Part shown: in pieces, positions 1-5,413 of the stretch
Layout of the letters: every line of letters begins with the position of its first letter
Position numbering within the stretch: position 1 is the first letter of the stretch
NCBI GenBank assembly: GCA_013695575.1
Contig: JACDAF010000220.1
Span: 1 to 5,413, forward strand
DNA: 5,413 bases
From: Chloroflexota bacterium
GTDB taxonomy: Bacteria > Chloroflexota > Limnocylindria > P2-11E
Reading direction: 5' to 3'
Made by a program: the position numbers and the translations under genes
Notes under the pieces: generated by a model
Database searches by the model: none
The model's input: only the letters and a program-made list of their open reading frames with translations
Told to the model about the DNA's origin: nothing

Positions 1-426
1 GCCGGGACCGGCGGGGCCGGGCCGGAAGCCACCGACCGCCGGCCGGCCCGAAAACCCCCCGCCAGCCGGACGGAACCCCGTGCCGCCTGGACGGAACCCG
101 CTCCCCCCACCGGGCCGCTGCGCGAACCCGCCCGGCCTCCCCGCGGGTGCGGACGGTCGCTGACCGAACCCGCCGACGGACGTCGGCGGCCGCCAGCCAC
201 GGTTCTGCTGGCGCAGCTGTCTGCGCTCGTATGCCGCGATCTCGTTGGCCTGCTGCGCACCTTCCTCGTCGTGTGGCCGAGGCGCCGGCGCAGCGGGTAC
301 GCTCGGCCGGAACGGCGGCGCTGGGCCCCTTCCGCGACGGCCACGACGGCGCGGCCCGCGCCGCTCGTTGCCGTCGGCATCGCCGGTGCCGCCCTCGCCG
401 CGTTCGATGGGTCCCTCTTCGTTCAT
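1..426 (-). CDS. N-terminal part of a Gly/Arg/Pro-rich disordered protein, possibly an RlmB/TrmH-type rRNA methyltransferase extension (partial)
   Basis: The reading frame starts at ATG 426-424 and is still open at base 1, giving 142 residues with no stop. AGGAGG lies 7 bases upstream of the ATG, a strong start signal. By my count the segment is about 24% Gly, 16% Arg and 15% Pro, with no Lys, no Cys and one Leu, so it should be intrinsically disordered. In order it has an acidic head (residues 1-21), an Arg/Gly patch (22-34), a Pro/Ala stretch (35-51), a short charged stretch that could be helical (53-75), and a Gly/Phe/Arg/Pro repeat tail (85-142). It follows cysS in the same direction. In Bacillus and many other bacteria cysS is followed closely by rlmB, and RlmB proteins in GC-rich bacteria often carry basic disordered N-terminal tails. 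That assignment is inference from position only, as no catalytic domain is visible. Another RNA-binding protein is possible. I am confident in the gene but not in the function. Confidence 0.72.
   Translation of the reverse strand, partial: MNEEGPIERGEGGTGDADGNERRGPRRRGRRGRGPAPPFRPSVPAAPAPRPHDEEGAQQANEIAAYERRQLRQQNRGWRPPTSVGGFGQRPSAPAGRPGGFAQRPGGGSGFRPGGTGFRPAGGGFSGRPAVGGFRPGPAGPG
37..99 (-). repeat. GFRP-type heptad repeats (21-bp period) within the disordered protein
   Basis: Three consecutive 7-residue units read GFRPGGT, GFRPAGG and GFSGRPA, with Phe at residues 111, 118 and 125. A further GGFRPGP follows at residues 132-138. At DNA level the 11-base string ggacggaaccc occurs on the plus strand at 68-78 and again at 89-99, exactly 21 bases apart. 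This suggests in-frame tandem duplication. The third unit has diverged. Confidence 0.7.
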
Positions 427-433
427 CGCCGTC

Positions 434-439
434 CCTCCT
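434..439 (-). promoter_or_regulatory. Ribosome-binding site of the disordered-protein gene
   Basis: The minus strand reads AGGAGG, then seven bases (gacggcg), then ATG. This near-perfect anti-Shine-Dalgarno match fixes the start of the gene at the left edge and shows it is translated independently of cysS. Confidence 0.75.
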
Positions 440-454
440 ATTCCCGCGCCCGTC

Positions 455-474
455 GCCGTCTTTGCTGCGACGGC
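455..474 (-). other. Possible small hairpin between cysS and the next gene
   Basis: The six-base arms GCCGTC and GACGGC are perfect inverted repeats around an 8-base loop, in the 91-bp gap after cysS. An alternative pairing (GTCGC with GCGAC) shares the bases. No T-run follows, so this does not look like an intrinsic terminator. Short stems are common by chance at this GC content. Confidence 0.25.
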
Positions 475-517
475 TCGCGGGGCCCTGCGGGCTCTGCCGG
501 GCGAAGCCCTGCCTCGC

Positions 518-1957
518 CTACTTCGGTCGCCGGGGCGGGATGCGCTCCCAGCGCTGACCGTCCTTCGTGTCCTTGACCCGGATGCCGCGCGCTTCGAGCA
601 GCGCCCGAAGCTCATCCGACCTCTTGTAGTCACCTGCCGCGCGCGCCGCGGCGCGCTCCTCGAGCAGGAGGCGCTCCTCGTCATCGAGTGCCAACGCCGC
701 GGCGATCCAGTCCGGCACGCCCAGTCCAAGCACCCGATCCATCTGCGCGAGGAGCCCGAGAGACCTTCGCCGTTCACCGTCGGTCGGCGCGCTCGCGAGT
801 CCCAGTGCCGACTCCGCCGCGGCGAGCGCCCGCGGCGTGTTCACATCGTCGCATATCGCGTCGCGGAACTCCCGCGCGAACGGGTCGGTCGCGTCGGGCT
901 CGGCGGACGCTCCGCCGGTCGCCTGCGCTGCTTCGACGACGATGCTACGCCACCGCCCCAGGCGCCGGTGCGCCTGCGCGAGCGCGTCCTTCGTGAAATC
1001 GAGTCCCTTCCGGTAGCTCGTGCCGAGCACGAACATGCGGAACGCGAGCGGCTCGAATCCCCAGCTCTCGATGTCGCTGAGCAGGTGCACATTGCCGATC
1101 GACTTGTGCATCCCTCCACTGTCGACACGCAGGAAGTAGACGTGCACCCAGTGACGCACGAAAGGTCTCCCTGTCGCCGCCTCGGACTGCGCGATCTCGC
1201 ATTCGTGGTGCGGGAAGAGGTGGTCTTCCCCGCCGGAGTGGATATCGAACGTCTCGCCGAGGTACTTCATCGACATCGCCGAGCACTCGATGTGCCACCC
1301 GGGCTTGCCCGGACCCCAGGGCGAGTCCCATCGCTGCAGATCGTCGGGCTTGGCGCCTCGCCACAGCGCGAAGTCGGCCGGGTTCCGCTTGTGCGGGTTC
1401 ACCTCGATGCGCGCGCCCGCGACGCGGTCTTCCTGCAGCTCGCGGTTGAGACGCGACCCGTACCCCGGGAACGTGGAGATGTCGAAGTACACGCCGTCTG
1501 CAGCCGGGTACGCGTGCCCCTTCGCGATGAGCTGCTCGATGAGCAGGAGCATCTCGGGGATGTGCTCCGTCGCTTTCGGCATGACGTGCGGCTCGAGGAT
1601 GTTGAGCTTGCGACGGTCGGCCATGAACACGTCGGTGTAGCGCGCGGCGATCTCGAGCGGGTCCCGCTGCTCGCGCCTCGCGGCGACCGCCATGCGGTCC
1701 TCGCCCTCGTCGACATCGCCCATGATCGCGCCGACATCGGTGATGTTCATGACCTGGGTCACGTCGTATCCGAGCAGCTCGAAGGAGCGTCGGATGACGT
1801 CGGCGACGATGTAGCGGTAGAGGTTCCCGATGTGCTGGAACGACCAGACGGTCGGCCCGCAGTCGTAGATGCGGACTTTCCCCTCCTCGAGCGGCTCGAA
1901 TGTCCGCACGGTCCGGGTCGCGCTGTCGAAGAGCTGGATCGCGGTGGCGTAGCTCGT
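518..1957 (-). CDS. cysS: Cysteine--tRNA ligase (CysRS), with a probable ACG start
   Basis: Cytoplasmic class I aminoacyl-tRNA synthetase that charges tRNA-Cys using ATP. From the first canonical start (GTG 1909) it has 463 residues. In that numbering the zinc ligands are C17 (DCGPTVW), C209 (WHIECSAM), H234 and E238 (FPHHECE). The HIGH signature is HIGN (26-29), and KMSKS is GMHKS (266-270) with the second Lys kept. NITDVG (55-60) and the insert DVDEGEDRM (65-73) mark a divergent CysRS subtype. The C-terminus carries the usual late motif (DYKRSDELRALLEARGI, residues 427-443). I place the start at ACG 1957 because the 16 extra residues (including AIQLFDSATRT) match the conserved CysRS N-terminus, and GGAGG lies 7 bases before the ACG. 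No ATG, GTG, TTG or CTG occurs in any frame between that site and 1909. A base error turning ATG into ACG is the main alternative. The start lies 15 bases after the ispF stop, and the stop is TAG at 520-518. Function is very secure; the exact start is not. Confidence 0.95.
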   Translation of the reverse strand, partial: TSYATAIQLFDSATRTVRTFEPLEEGKVRIYDCGPTVWSFQHIGNLYRYIVADVIRRSFELLGYDVTQVMNITDVGAIMGDVDEGEDRMAVAARREQRDPLEIAARYTDVFMADRRKLNILEPHVMPKATEHIPEMLLLIEQLIAKGHAYPAADGVYFDISTFPGYGSRLNRELQEDRVAGARIEVNPHKRNPADFALWRGAKPDDLQRWDSPWGPGKPGWHIECSAMSMKYLGETFDIHSGGEDHLFPHHECEIAQSEAATGRPFVRHWVHVYFLRVDSGGMHKSIGNVHLLSDIESWGFEPLAFRMFVLGTSYRKGLDFTKDALAQAHRRLGRWRSIVVEAAQATGGASAEPDATDPFAREFRDAICDDVNTPRALAAAESALGLASAPTDGERRRSLGLLAQMDRVLGLGVPDWIAAALALDDEERLLLEERAAARAAGDYKRSDELRALLEARGIRVKDTKDGQRWERIPPRRPK

Positions 1958-1964
1958 TGTCTGT

Positions 1965-1969
1965 CCTCC
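1965..1969 (-). promoter_or_regulatory. Ribosome-binding site that decides the cysS start
   Basis: GGAGG on the minus strand begins 3 bases after the ispF stop codon and ends 7 bases before the in-frame ACG at 1957-1955. It is 55 bases from the GTG at 1909, too far to serve it. The 7-base spacing equals that of the gene at 426, which supports initiation at the ACG (or at an ATG misread as ACG). Confidence 0.65.
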
Positions 1970-1972
1970 GCT

Positions 1973-2452
1973 CTATCTGGAAACGAGCGCGACCGCCATG
2001 GCCGCGATGGCCTCGCCTGCGCCGATCGGCCCGAATCCTTCGTTCGTCTTGGCCTTGACGCTCACGACGCCGGGATCGACGCCCAGGCCCGTGGCGATCG
2101 CGCCGCGCATCGCTGCGGCATGCGGGCCGATGCGGGGCGACTCCGCGACCACCGTGGCGTCGAGCGACGCCACGCGCCAGCCCGCCTCCCTCAGCATGGC
2201 ACTCACCTGCCGGAGCAGTACCTGGCTGTCCGCCCCCGCGTACGCCGGATCATCGCTCGGAAAGCGCGTGCCGAGGTCCCCGAGTCCGGCGGCGCCCAGA
2301 AGCGCGTCCATCACCGCGTGAAGCAGGACGTCGCCATCGGAGTGGCCGACGAGGCCGCTCGGATGCTCGAGCACGAGGCCGCCGAGGACGAGGCGGCGAT
2401 CGGGTACGAGTCGGTGAATATCGTAGCCGAACCCGACTCGCGGGCCGCTCAT
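1973..2452 (-). CDS. ispF: 2-C-methyl-D-erythritol 2,4-cyclodiphosphate synthase
   Basis: IspF cyclises CDP-methylerythritol 2-phosphate to MEcPP with release of CMP, a cytosolic step of the MEP isoprenoid pathway. The 159 residues match the usual family length. The metal-binding set is visible as D11 and H13 in GFGYDIHRL and H45 in SDGDVLLHAVMDALLG. Family motifs GDLGTRFPSDDP, ATVVAESPRIGPH and, near the C-terminus, KAKTNEGFGPIGAGE (nucleotide and active-site region) follow in the expected order. The E. coli-type TTTE near the end is KTNE here, which keeps the Thr and Glu positions. The ATG start (2452-2450) overlaps the ispD TGA as ATGA, with no separate Shine-Dalgarno, so translation is probably coupled to ispD. 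IspF often follows or is fused to IspD, and here they are separate proteins. The stop is TAG. Confidence 0.97.
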   Translation of the reverse strand: MSGPRVGFGYDIHRLVPDRRLVLGGLVLEHPSGLVGHSDGDVLLHAVMDALLGAAGLGDLGTRFPSDDPAYAGADSQVLLRQVSAMLREAGWRVASLDATVVAESPRIGPHAAAMRGAIATGLGVDPGVVSVKAKTNEGFGPIGAGEAIAAMAVALVSR

Positions 2453-3138
2453 CGGATCGCTCGCGTCGCGATCGCGGCCAGACCCTTGTCGGCCAGCTCG
2501 CGCGCGTACGCCAGGTCCTCCAGTGTCGTGATCTTGAGGTTCCGCCGGTCTCCCGGGATCATGCGCACGCCCACACCGAGGGCGGTCACGGCGGCGGCGT
2601 CATCGGTGAACGACCGGTCGCGGGCGGCTTCGCGAGCGCGGACCAGCAGCTCGCGGAGGAACGCCTGCGGAGTCTGGGCGGTCCAGAGCCCCTCGCGCTC
2701 GACCTCCTCGAGAGAGCCACCGGACTCATCCACGCGCCGGACGGTCTCAGCGAGTCGCAGCCCGGCGGCCGCCGCGCCGTCACGCTCCGCAGCCTCGACG
2801 CACCTCTCGAAGAGGCTCGGGGGCACGAACGGCCGTGCCGCGTCGTGGATGGCGATCACCGTCGCGTTGGGCAATGCATCGAGCGCAGCCCACGAGGATG
2901 CCGTTCGCGTGGCGCCTCCCGCGATCACCCGCGCGTCGGACCCCTCGCGTGCGAGGGCGTCGGCGATGCGGGACAACGCCGCGGGTGCGGCCACGACCAC
3001 CATCTCCTCGAATGTTCGCGAGGCCTCGGCGGCGGCGAGCGACCACGCGAGCACGGACCTGCCGCCGACGTCGGCGAGCACCTTGTCCTCACCGAGCCGC
3101 GTCGACGCGCCGGCCGCCAGGATCGCGAGCGCTCTCAC
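2449..3138 (-). CDS. ispD: 2-C-methyl-D-erythritol 4-phosphate cytidylyltransferase
   Basis: IspD joins CTP and MEP to form CDP-methylerythritol, an earlier MEP-pathway step than the adjacent IspF, with one kinase step (IspE, not in this window) between them. The 229 residues match the usual length. The N-terminal nucleotide-binding loop is LAAGASTRLGEDK (7-19), carrying the family Arg (R14) and Lys (K19). The central signature IHDAARPFVPP and LWTAQTPQAF are both present, as is the late DDAAAVTALG and NLKITTLEDL segment. The loop is GASTRLG rather than the common GxGxRMG, a conservative variation. It starts at GTG 3138-3136, and its first base is the last base of the upstream TAG (TAGTG overlap), so translational coupling to the PIN/TRAM gene is likely. 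No strong Shine-Dalgarno is present. Confidence 0.96.
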   Translation of the reverse strand: MRALAILAAGASTRLGEDKVLADVGGRSVLAWSLAAAEASRTFEEMVVVAAPAALSRIADALAREGSDARVIAGGATRTASSWAALDALPNATVIAIHDAARPFVPPSLFERCVEAAERDGAAAAGLRLAETVRRVDESGGSLEEVEREGLWTAQTPQAFLRELLVRAREAARDRSFTDDAAAVTALGVGVRMIPGDRRNLKITTLEDLAYARELADKGLAAIATRAIR

Positions 3139-4217
3139 TAGCCGCCGGGGCTCACCGCTCGAGGCCGCCGAGGCTCGGCGGGCTCGCCCTTCGGCTGCGC
3201 GAAGATCATCCGGCCGCCGACGGTCTGCAGCACACGCATGACCTGCACCGACGCCTCGGTGCCGATGAAGCGTGCGCCCGCCTCGACGACGATCATCGTG
3301 CCGTCCTCGAGGTAGCCCACCCCCTGCCCGTGCTCCTTGCCCTCGTGACCGATGCGCACGGTGATCTCCTCGCCGGGGAGCACGACGGGCCGCACCGCCT
3401 TCGCGAGGTCGTTCACATTGAGCACCCGGACGCCCTGGAGCTCGGCGACGCGGTTCAAGCCGTAGTCGTTCGTCATGATCGGCACACCGAGCGTTCGTGC
3501 GAGCGAGACCAGCTTTGCGTCAGCGCCGGCGCCCGGGGGATCGGCGTCGGAAAGCTCGACCTCGACGCCCGACCCCTGCTGCATCTTTTGCAGGATCTCG
3601 AGACCGCGCCTGCCACGCTCGCGACGCATCCCGTCACTCGAGTCCGCGAAGTATTGGAGCTCATCGAGGATGAACCGCGGCACGAGCAGGGTCCCGCGCA
3701 CGAAGCCGCTCTTCACGATGTCCGCGATGCGGCCATCAATGATCACGGACGTATCCAGGAGGAGGCGGTCTCCCGCGGCGCGCTCGCGGCGGCCCGCTCG
3801 GAGCTCGCGGATGAACATGACAAGCTCGTGCCGCTTCATCGTCCCCGCGGCCGCGCCGATGGCCCCGAGGAACACCGCGACCACGAACGGGCCGTAGCGA
3901 CCGAGGTCCTGCGGGAGCAGCGCGAGCGGCACCGACAGCAGGAGCGCCAGGCCGAGCCCTATGCCAGCCCCGAACGCGCCTCCCAGCAGGTCACCGCCTG
4001 AGGCCTCATGGATGCCGCGGACGATGCGGCGGGCGGGATAGACGGTGACGTACGGCGATCCGAGCCAGCCGAGGATCGCGCACAGGATGGCGAGGAGGAT
4101 GACGACCAGGACCTGATTGCTGACCGGCCTGACCTCGGTGACCTGAAGGAGCGCGGCGCCGAGGAAGAAGCCGAAGAAGAATCCGAGGACCGCACCGAGA
4201 AGACGGATGAGAGCCAC
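3138..4217 (-). CDS. yacL: Membrane-anchored PIN and TRAM domain protein, YacL type
   Basis: A 359-residue protein with the YacL layout: hydrophobic membrane segments near residues 3-25, 35-55, 76-100 and 108-127, a basic linker (128-149), a PIN domain (about 151-272), and a TRAM domain (about 276-341), ending in a short Pro/Arg tail. The PIN acidic residues are visible: D155 (LLLDTS), D161, E186 (ILDELQ), D233 (ADAKL) and D251 (TNDYG), so the metal site looks intact. PIN domains are usually metal-dependent RNases and TRAM binds RNA. The cellular role of YacL proteins is not established, so membrane-tethered RNase activity is inference. GTG 4217-4215 is chosen because AAAGGAGG lies 10 bases upstream and the first membrane segment follows at once. 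The 86-bp gap after radA shows no clear promoter or terminator. In B. subtilis the orthologue also precedes ispD. Confidence 0.9.
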   Translation of the reverse strand: MALIRLLGAVLGFFFGFFLGAALLQVTEVRPVSNQVLVVILLAILCAILGWLGSPYVTVYPARRIVRGIHEASGGDLLGGAFGAGIGLGLALLLSVPLALLPQDLGRYGPFVVAVFLGAIGAAAGTMKRHELVMFIRELRAGRRERAAGDRLLLDTSVIIDGRIADIVKSGFVRGTLLVPRFILDELQYFADSSDGMRRERGRRGLEILQKMQQGSGVEVELSDADPPGAGADAKLVSLARTLGVPIMTNDYGLNRVAELQGVRVLNVNDLAKAVRPVVLPGEEITVRIGHEGKEHGQGVGYLEDGTMIVVEAGARFIGTEASVQVMRVLQTVGGRMIFAQPKGEPAEPRRPRAVSPGG

Positions 4218-4227
4218 GACCGGGAGG

Positions 4228-4235
4228 CCTCCTTT
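4228..4235 (-). promoter_or_regulatory. Ribosome-binding site of the PIN/TRAM gene
   Basis: AAAGGAGG on the minus strand lies 10 bases before the GTG start at 4217. It overlaps a perfect 10-base palindrome (GGAGGCCTCC, 4223-4232). It supports the GTG start, as no other in-frame start lies at a suitable distance. Confidence 0.65.
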
Positions 4236-4303
4236 CGAACGTGATGTACCGCCCGACCGATGAAGATGTGGTCGCCGGCGGTCATGGATGACATTCGATG
4301 AGT

Positions 4304-5413
4304 TTAGTCCCGGCTGAGCAGGGTCTTGAGCGAATCGCGCAGGTCGCGGGCGGCAACCACCTCGAGGCCGGAGCCGTTCGCGTCGGCGCGGTTCGGCTCC
4401 GGCAGCACCACGCGCGTGAACCCGAGGCGCGCGGCCTCGCGAAGCCGCGGGCCGATGCGCTGCACGCGGCGGAGCTCGCCGCCGAGTCCTAGCTCACCAA
4501 CGCAGACGGTGCGCTGATCGATCGGTGTGTCCCTGAGCGCGGACGCGACGGCGGCGGCGACCGCGAGGTCGGAAGCCGGCTCGCGCACGCGGAGACCCCC
4601 GACGAGGTTCACGTATACGTCGTGCTGCCCTGTGGAAATGCCCGCGCGCTTTTGCAGGACGGCGAGCAGCAGGGCAAGCCGCTGCGGGTCGGTGCCGTTC
4701 ACGGTGCGGCGCGGCAGGCCGAAGCTCGTCTGAGAGACCAGCGCCTGGACCTCGACCAGCAGCGGGCGTGTGCCTTCGACCGTAGGCACGACGACGCTGC
4801 CTGAGACGCCCCGTGTGCGCTCCTCGATGAACACCTCGGAGGGGTTCGTCACCTCGCGCAGGCCGTCCTCGGCCATTTCGAACATCCCGACCTCGTCGGT
4901 GGAGCCGAAGCGGTTCTTCGCTGCTCGGAGGATGCGGAACGCGTGAGACCGCTCGCCTTCGAGGTACAGGACGGCATCGACGATGTGCTCGAGGACGCGC
5001 GGGCCCGCGACGTAGCCCTCCTTGGTGACGTGACCGATGAGGAAGATCGGGACGTTCTCGCCCTTGGCGACCTCGAGCAGGCGTGCCGCGCACTCGCGCA
5101 GCTGGGAGACGCCGCCGGCCGCGGAGCCGATCGACTCCGAGCTCATGGTCTGGATCGAGTCCACCACGGCGAACAGCGGATGCGTCTCGCGGATCGACTC
5201 GATCACGCTGTCAAGATCCGTCTCCGCGAGGACGAGAATGCCCTTCCCGTCGATGCCAAAGCGCCTCGCGCGGAGCTTCACCTGAGCGGCGGACTCCTCG
5301 CCGGTGACGTAGAGCACGGCGCCCTTCGCGCCGAGCGCGGCGGACGTTTGCATGAGCAGGGAGCTCTTGCCGATCCCGGGATCTCCTCCCAGAAGCACCA
5401 GCGATCCGCTGAC
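4304..5413 (-). CDS. radA: DNA repair protein RadA (partial, N-terminus beyond the right edge)
   Basis: RadA (Sms) is a RecA-like ATPase that drives branch migration and helps process recombination intermediates. The frame is open to the right edge, and the visible 369 residues include VSGSLVLL before the Walker A motif, so the true start and the family's N-terminal four-Cys zinc finger (about 85-90 residues) are missing. A GTG at 5398 is internal, not a start. Numbering from the edge, Walker A is GGDPGIGKS (9-17), Walker B is FAVVDSIQT (81-89), GHVTKEG is at 127-133, and the RadA hallmark KNRFGS is at 166-171. The Lon-like C-terminal domain spans about 263-369 (DVYVNLVGGLRVREPASDLA, then GELGLGGELR). 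All motifs look intact. The stop is TAA at 4306-4304, and the PIN/TRAM gene follows after 86 bases. Confidence 0.97.
   Translation of the reverse strand, partial: VSGSLVLLGGDPGIGKSSLLMQTSAALGAKGAVLYVTGEESAAQVKLRARRFGIDGKGILVLAETDLDSVIESIRETHPLFAVVDSIQTMSSESIGSAAGGVSQLRECAARLLEVAKGENVPIFLIGHVTKEGYVAGPRVLEHIVDAVLYLEGERSHAFRILRAAKNRFGSTDEVGMFEMAEDGLREVTNPSEVFIEERTRGVSGSVVVPTVEGTRPLLVEVQALVSQTSFGLPRRTVNGTDPQRLALLLAVLQKRAGISTGQHDVYVNLVGGLRVREPASDLAVAAAVASALRDTPIDQRTVCVGELGLGGELRRVQRIGPRLREAARLGFTRVVLPEPNRADANGSGLEVVAARDLRDSLKTLLSRD

Noticed and set aside
38..47. GC palindrome gccggccggc as a possible regulatory or recombination site
   Set aside because: It falls inside the Gly/Arg/Pro coding repeats and is explained by GGC, CGG and CCG codons.
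1907..1909. GTG 1909 as the true cysS start
   Set aside because: It would delete conserved N-terminal CysRS residues and has no Shine-Dalgarno nearby. It remains the default for a caller limited to canonical start codons.
245..3241. A 998-codon open frame on the plus strand across cysS, ispF and most of ispD
   Set aside because: It lies in register, codon opposite codon, with cysS and ispF, so it stays open because those genes avoid TTA, CTA and TCA codons, as expected at high GC. The product is Arg/Ala-rich with no recognisable domain, and the opposite strand holds clear enzymes.
2835..4001. A 388-codon plus-strand open frame opposite the PIN/TRAM gene and ispD
   Set aside because: It is in register antisense to the PIN/TRAM gene, with the same GC explanation. 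It shows no domain, and the true gene has intact PIN and TRAM motifs.
3959..4294. A minus-strand frame starting in the radA-PIN/TRAM gap (MSSMTAGDHIFIG...)
   Set aside because: The first residues look protein-like, but the frame soon becomes Ser/Arg-rich shadow sequence inside the PIN/TRAM gene in another frame. It has no Shine-Dalgarno suited to its ATG.
4218..4330. A promoter for the PIN/TRAM gene in the gap after radA
   Set aside because: TAAACT near 4305 could pass for a -10 box, but it overlaps the radA stop, and I see no convincing -35 at the right distance.
1..5413. tRNA, rRNA, riboswitch, CRISPR array, insertion sequence or defence system
   Set aside because: The window is almost fully occupied by housekeeping genes. 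I found no tRNA-like cloverleaf, no direct-repeat/spacer pattern, no transposase and no terminal inverted repeats.

Overview
This window is a housekeeping gene cluster from a bacterium with very high GC. All genes lie on the minus strand, so transcription runs from the right edge to the left. Read in that direction, the order is radA (its start is cut off by the right edge), a membrane-anchored PIN/TRAM protein of the YacL type, ispD, ispF, cysS, and the beginning of a Gly/Arg/Pro-rich disordered protein that runs off the left edge. The order matches a shortened version of the Bacillus subtilis cluster radA-disA-yacL-ispD-ispF-gltX-cysE-cysS-mrnC-rlmB (from memory), without disA, gltX, cysE and mrnC. 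The organism is therefore a bacterium that keeps this ancestral cluster. The strong GC bias and the divergent CysRS subtype fit a GC-rich, poorly cultivated lineage, for example within Chloroflexota or an Actinobacteriota-related group. I cannot settle the taxon from this sequence.

Region by region: 5413-4304 encodes the RecA-like ATPase core and Lon-like C-terminal domain of RadA. An 86-bp gap with a strong ribosome-binding site precedes the PIN/TRAM gene (4217-3138). The PIN/TRAM stop overlaps the ispD start by one base (TAGTG), and ispD overlaps ispF by four (ATGA), so these three are tightly coupled. IspD and IspF catalyse two steps of the MEP isoprenoid pathway. Only 15 bases separate the ispF stop from the proposed cysS start. 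A 91-bp gap with a possible small hairpin then leads to the disordered-protein gene (426 to the edge). By synteny this is most likely the N-terminal extension of an RlmB/TrmH-type rRNA methyltransferase, but the catalytic part is outside the window.

The cluster joins DNA repair (RadA), a predicted membrane-bound nucleic-acid-binding protein, isoprenoid precursor synthesis, Cys-tRNA charging and possibly rRNA modification. I see no defence system, mobile element, CRISPR array or RNA gene.

The points that stand out are: cysS has no canonical start codon where homology requires one, but has a well-spaced Shine-Dalgarno in front of an in-frame ACG; its HIGH and KMSKS signatures are altered (HIGN, GMHKS); and the left-edge gene encodes a lysine-free, charge-segregated disordered region with GFRP heptad repeats.
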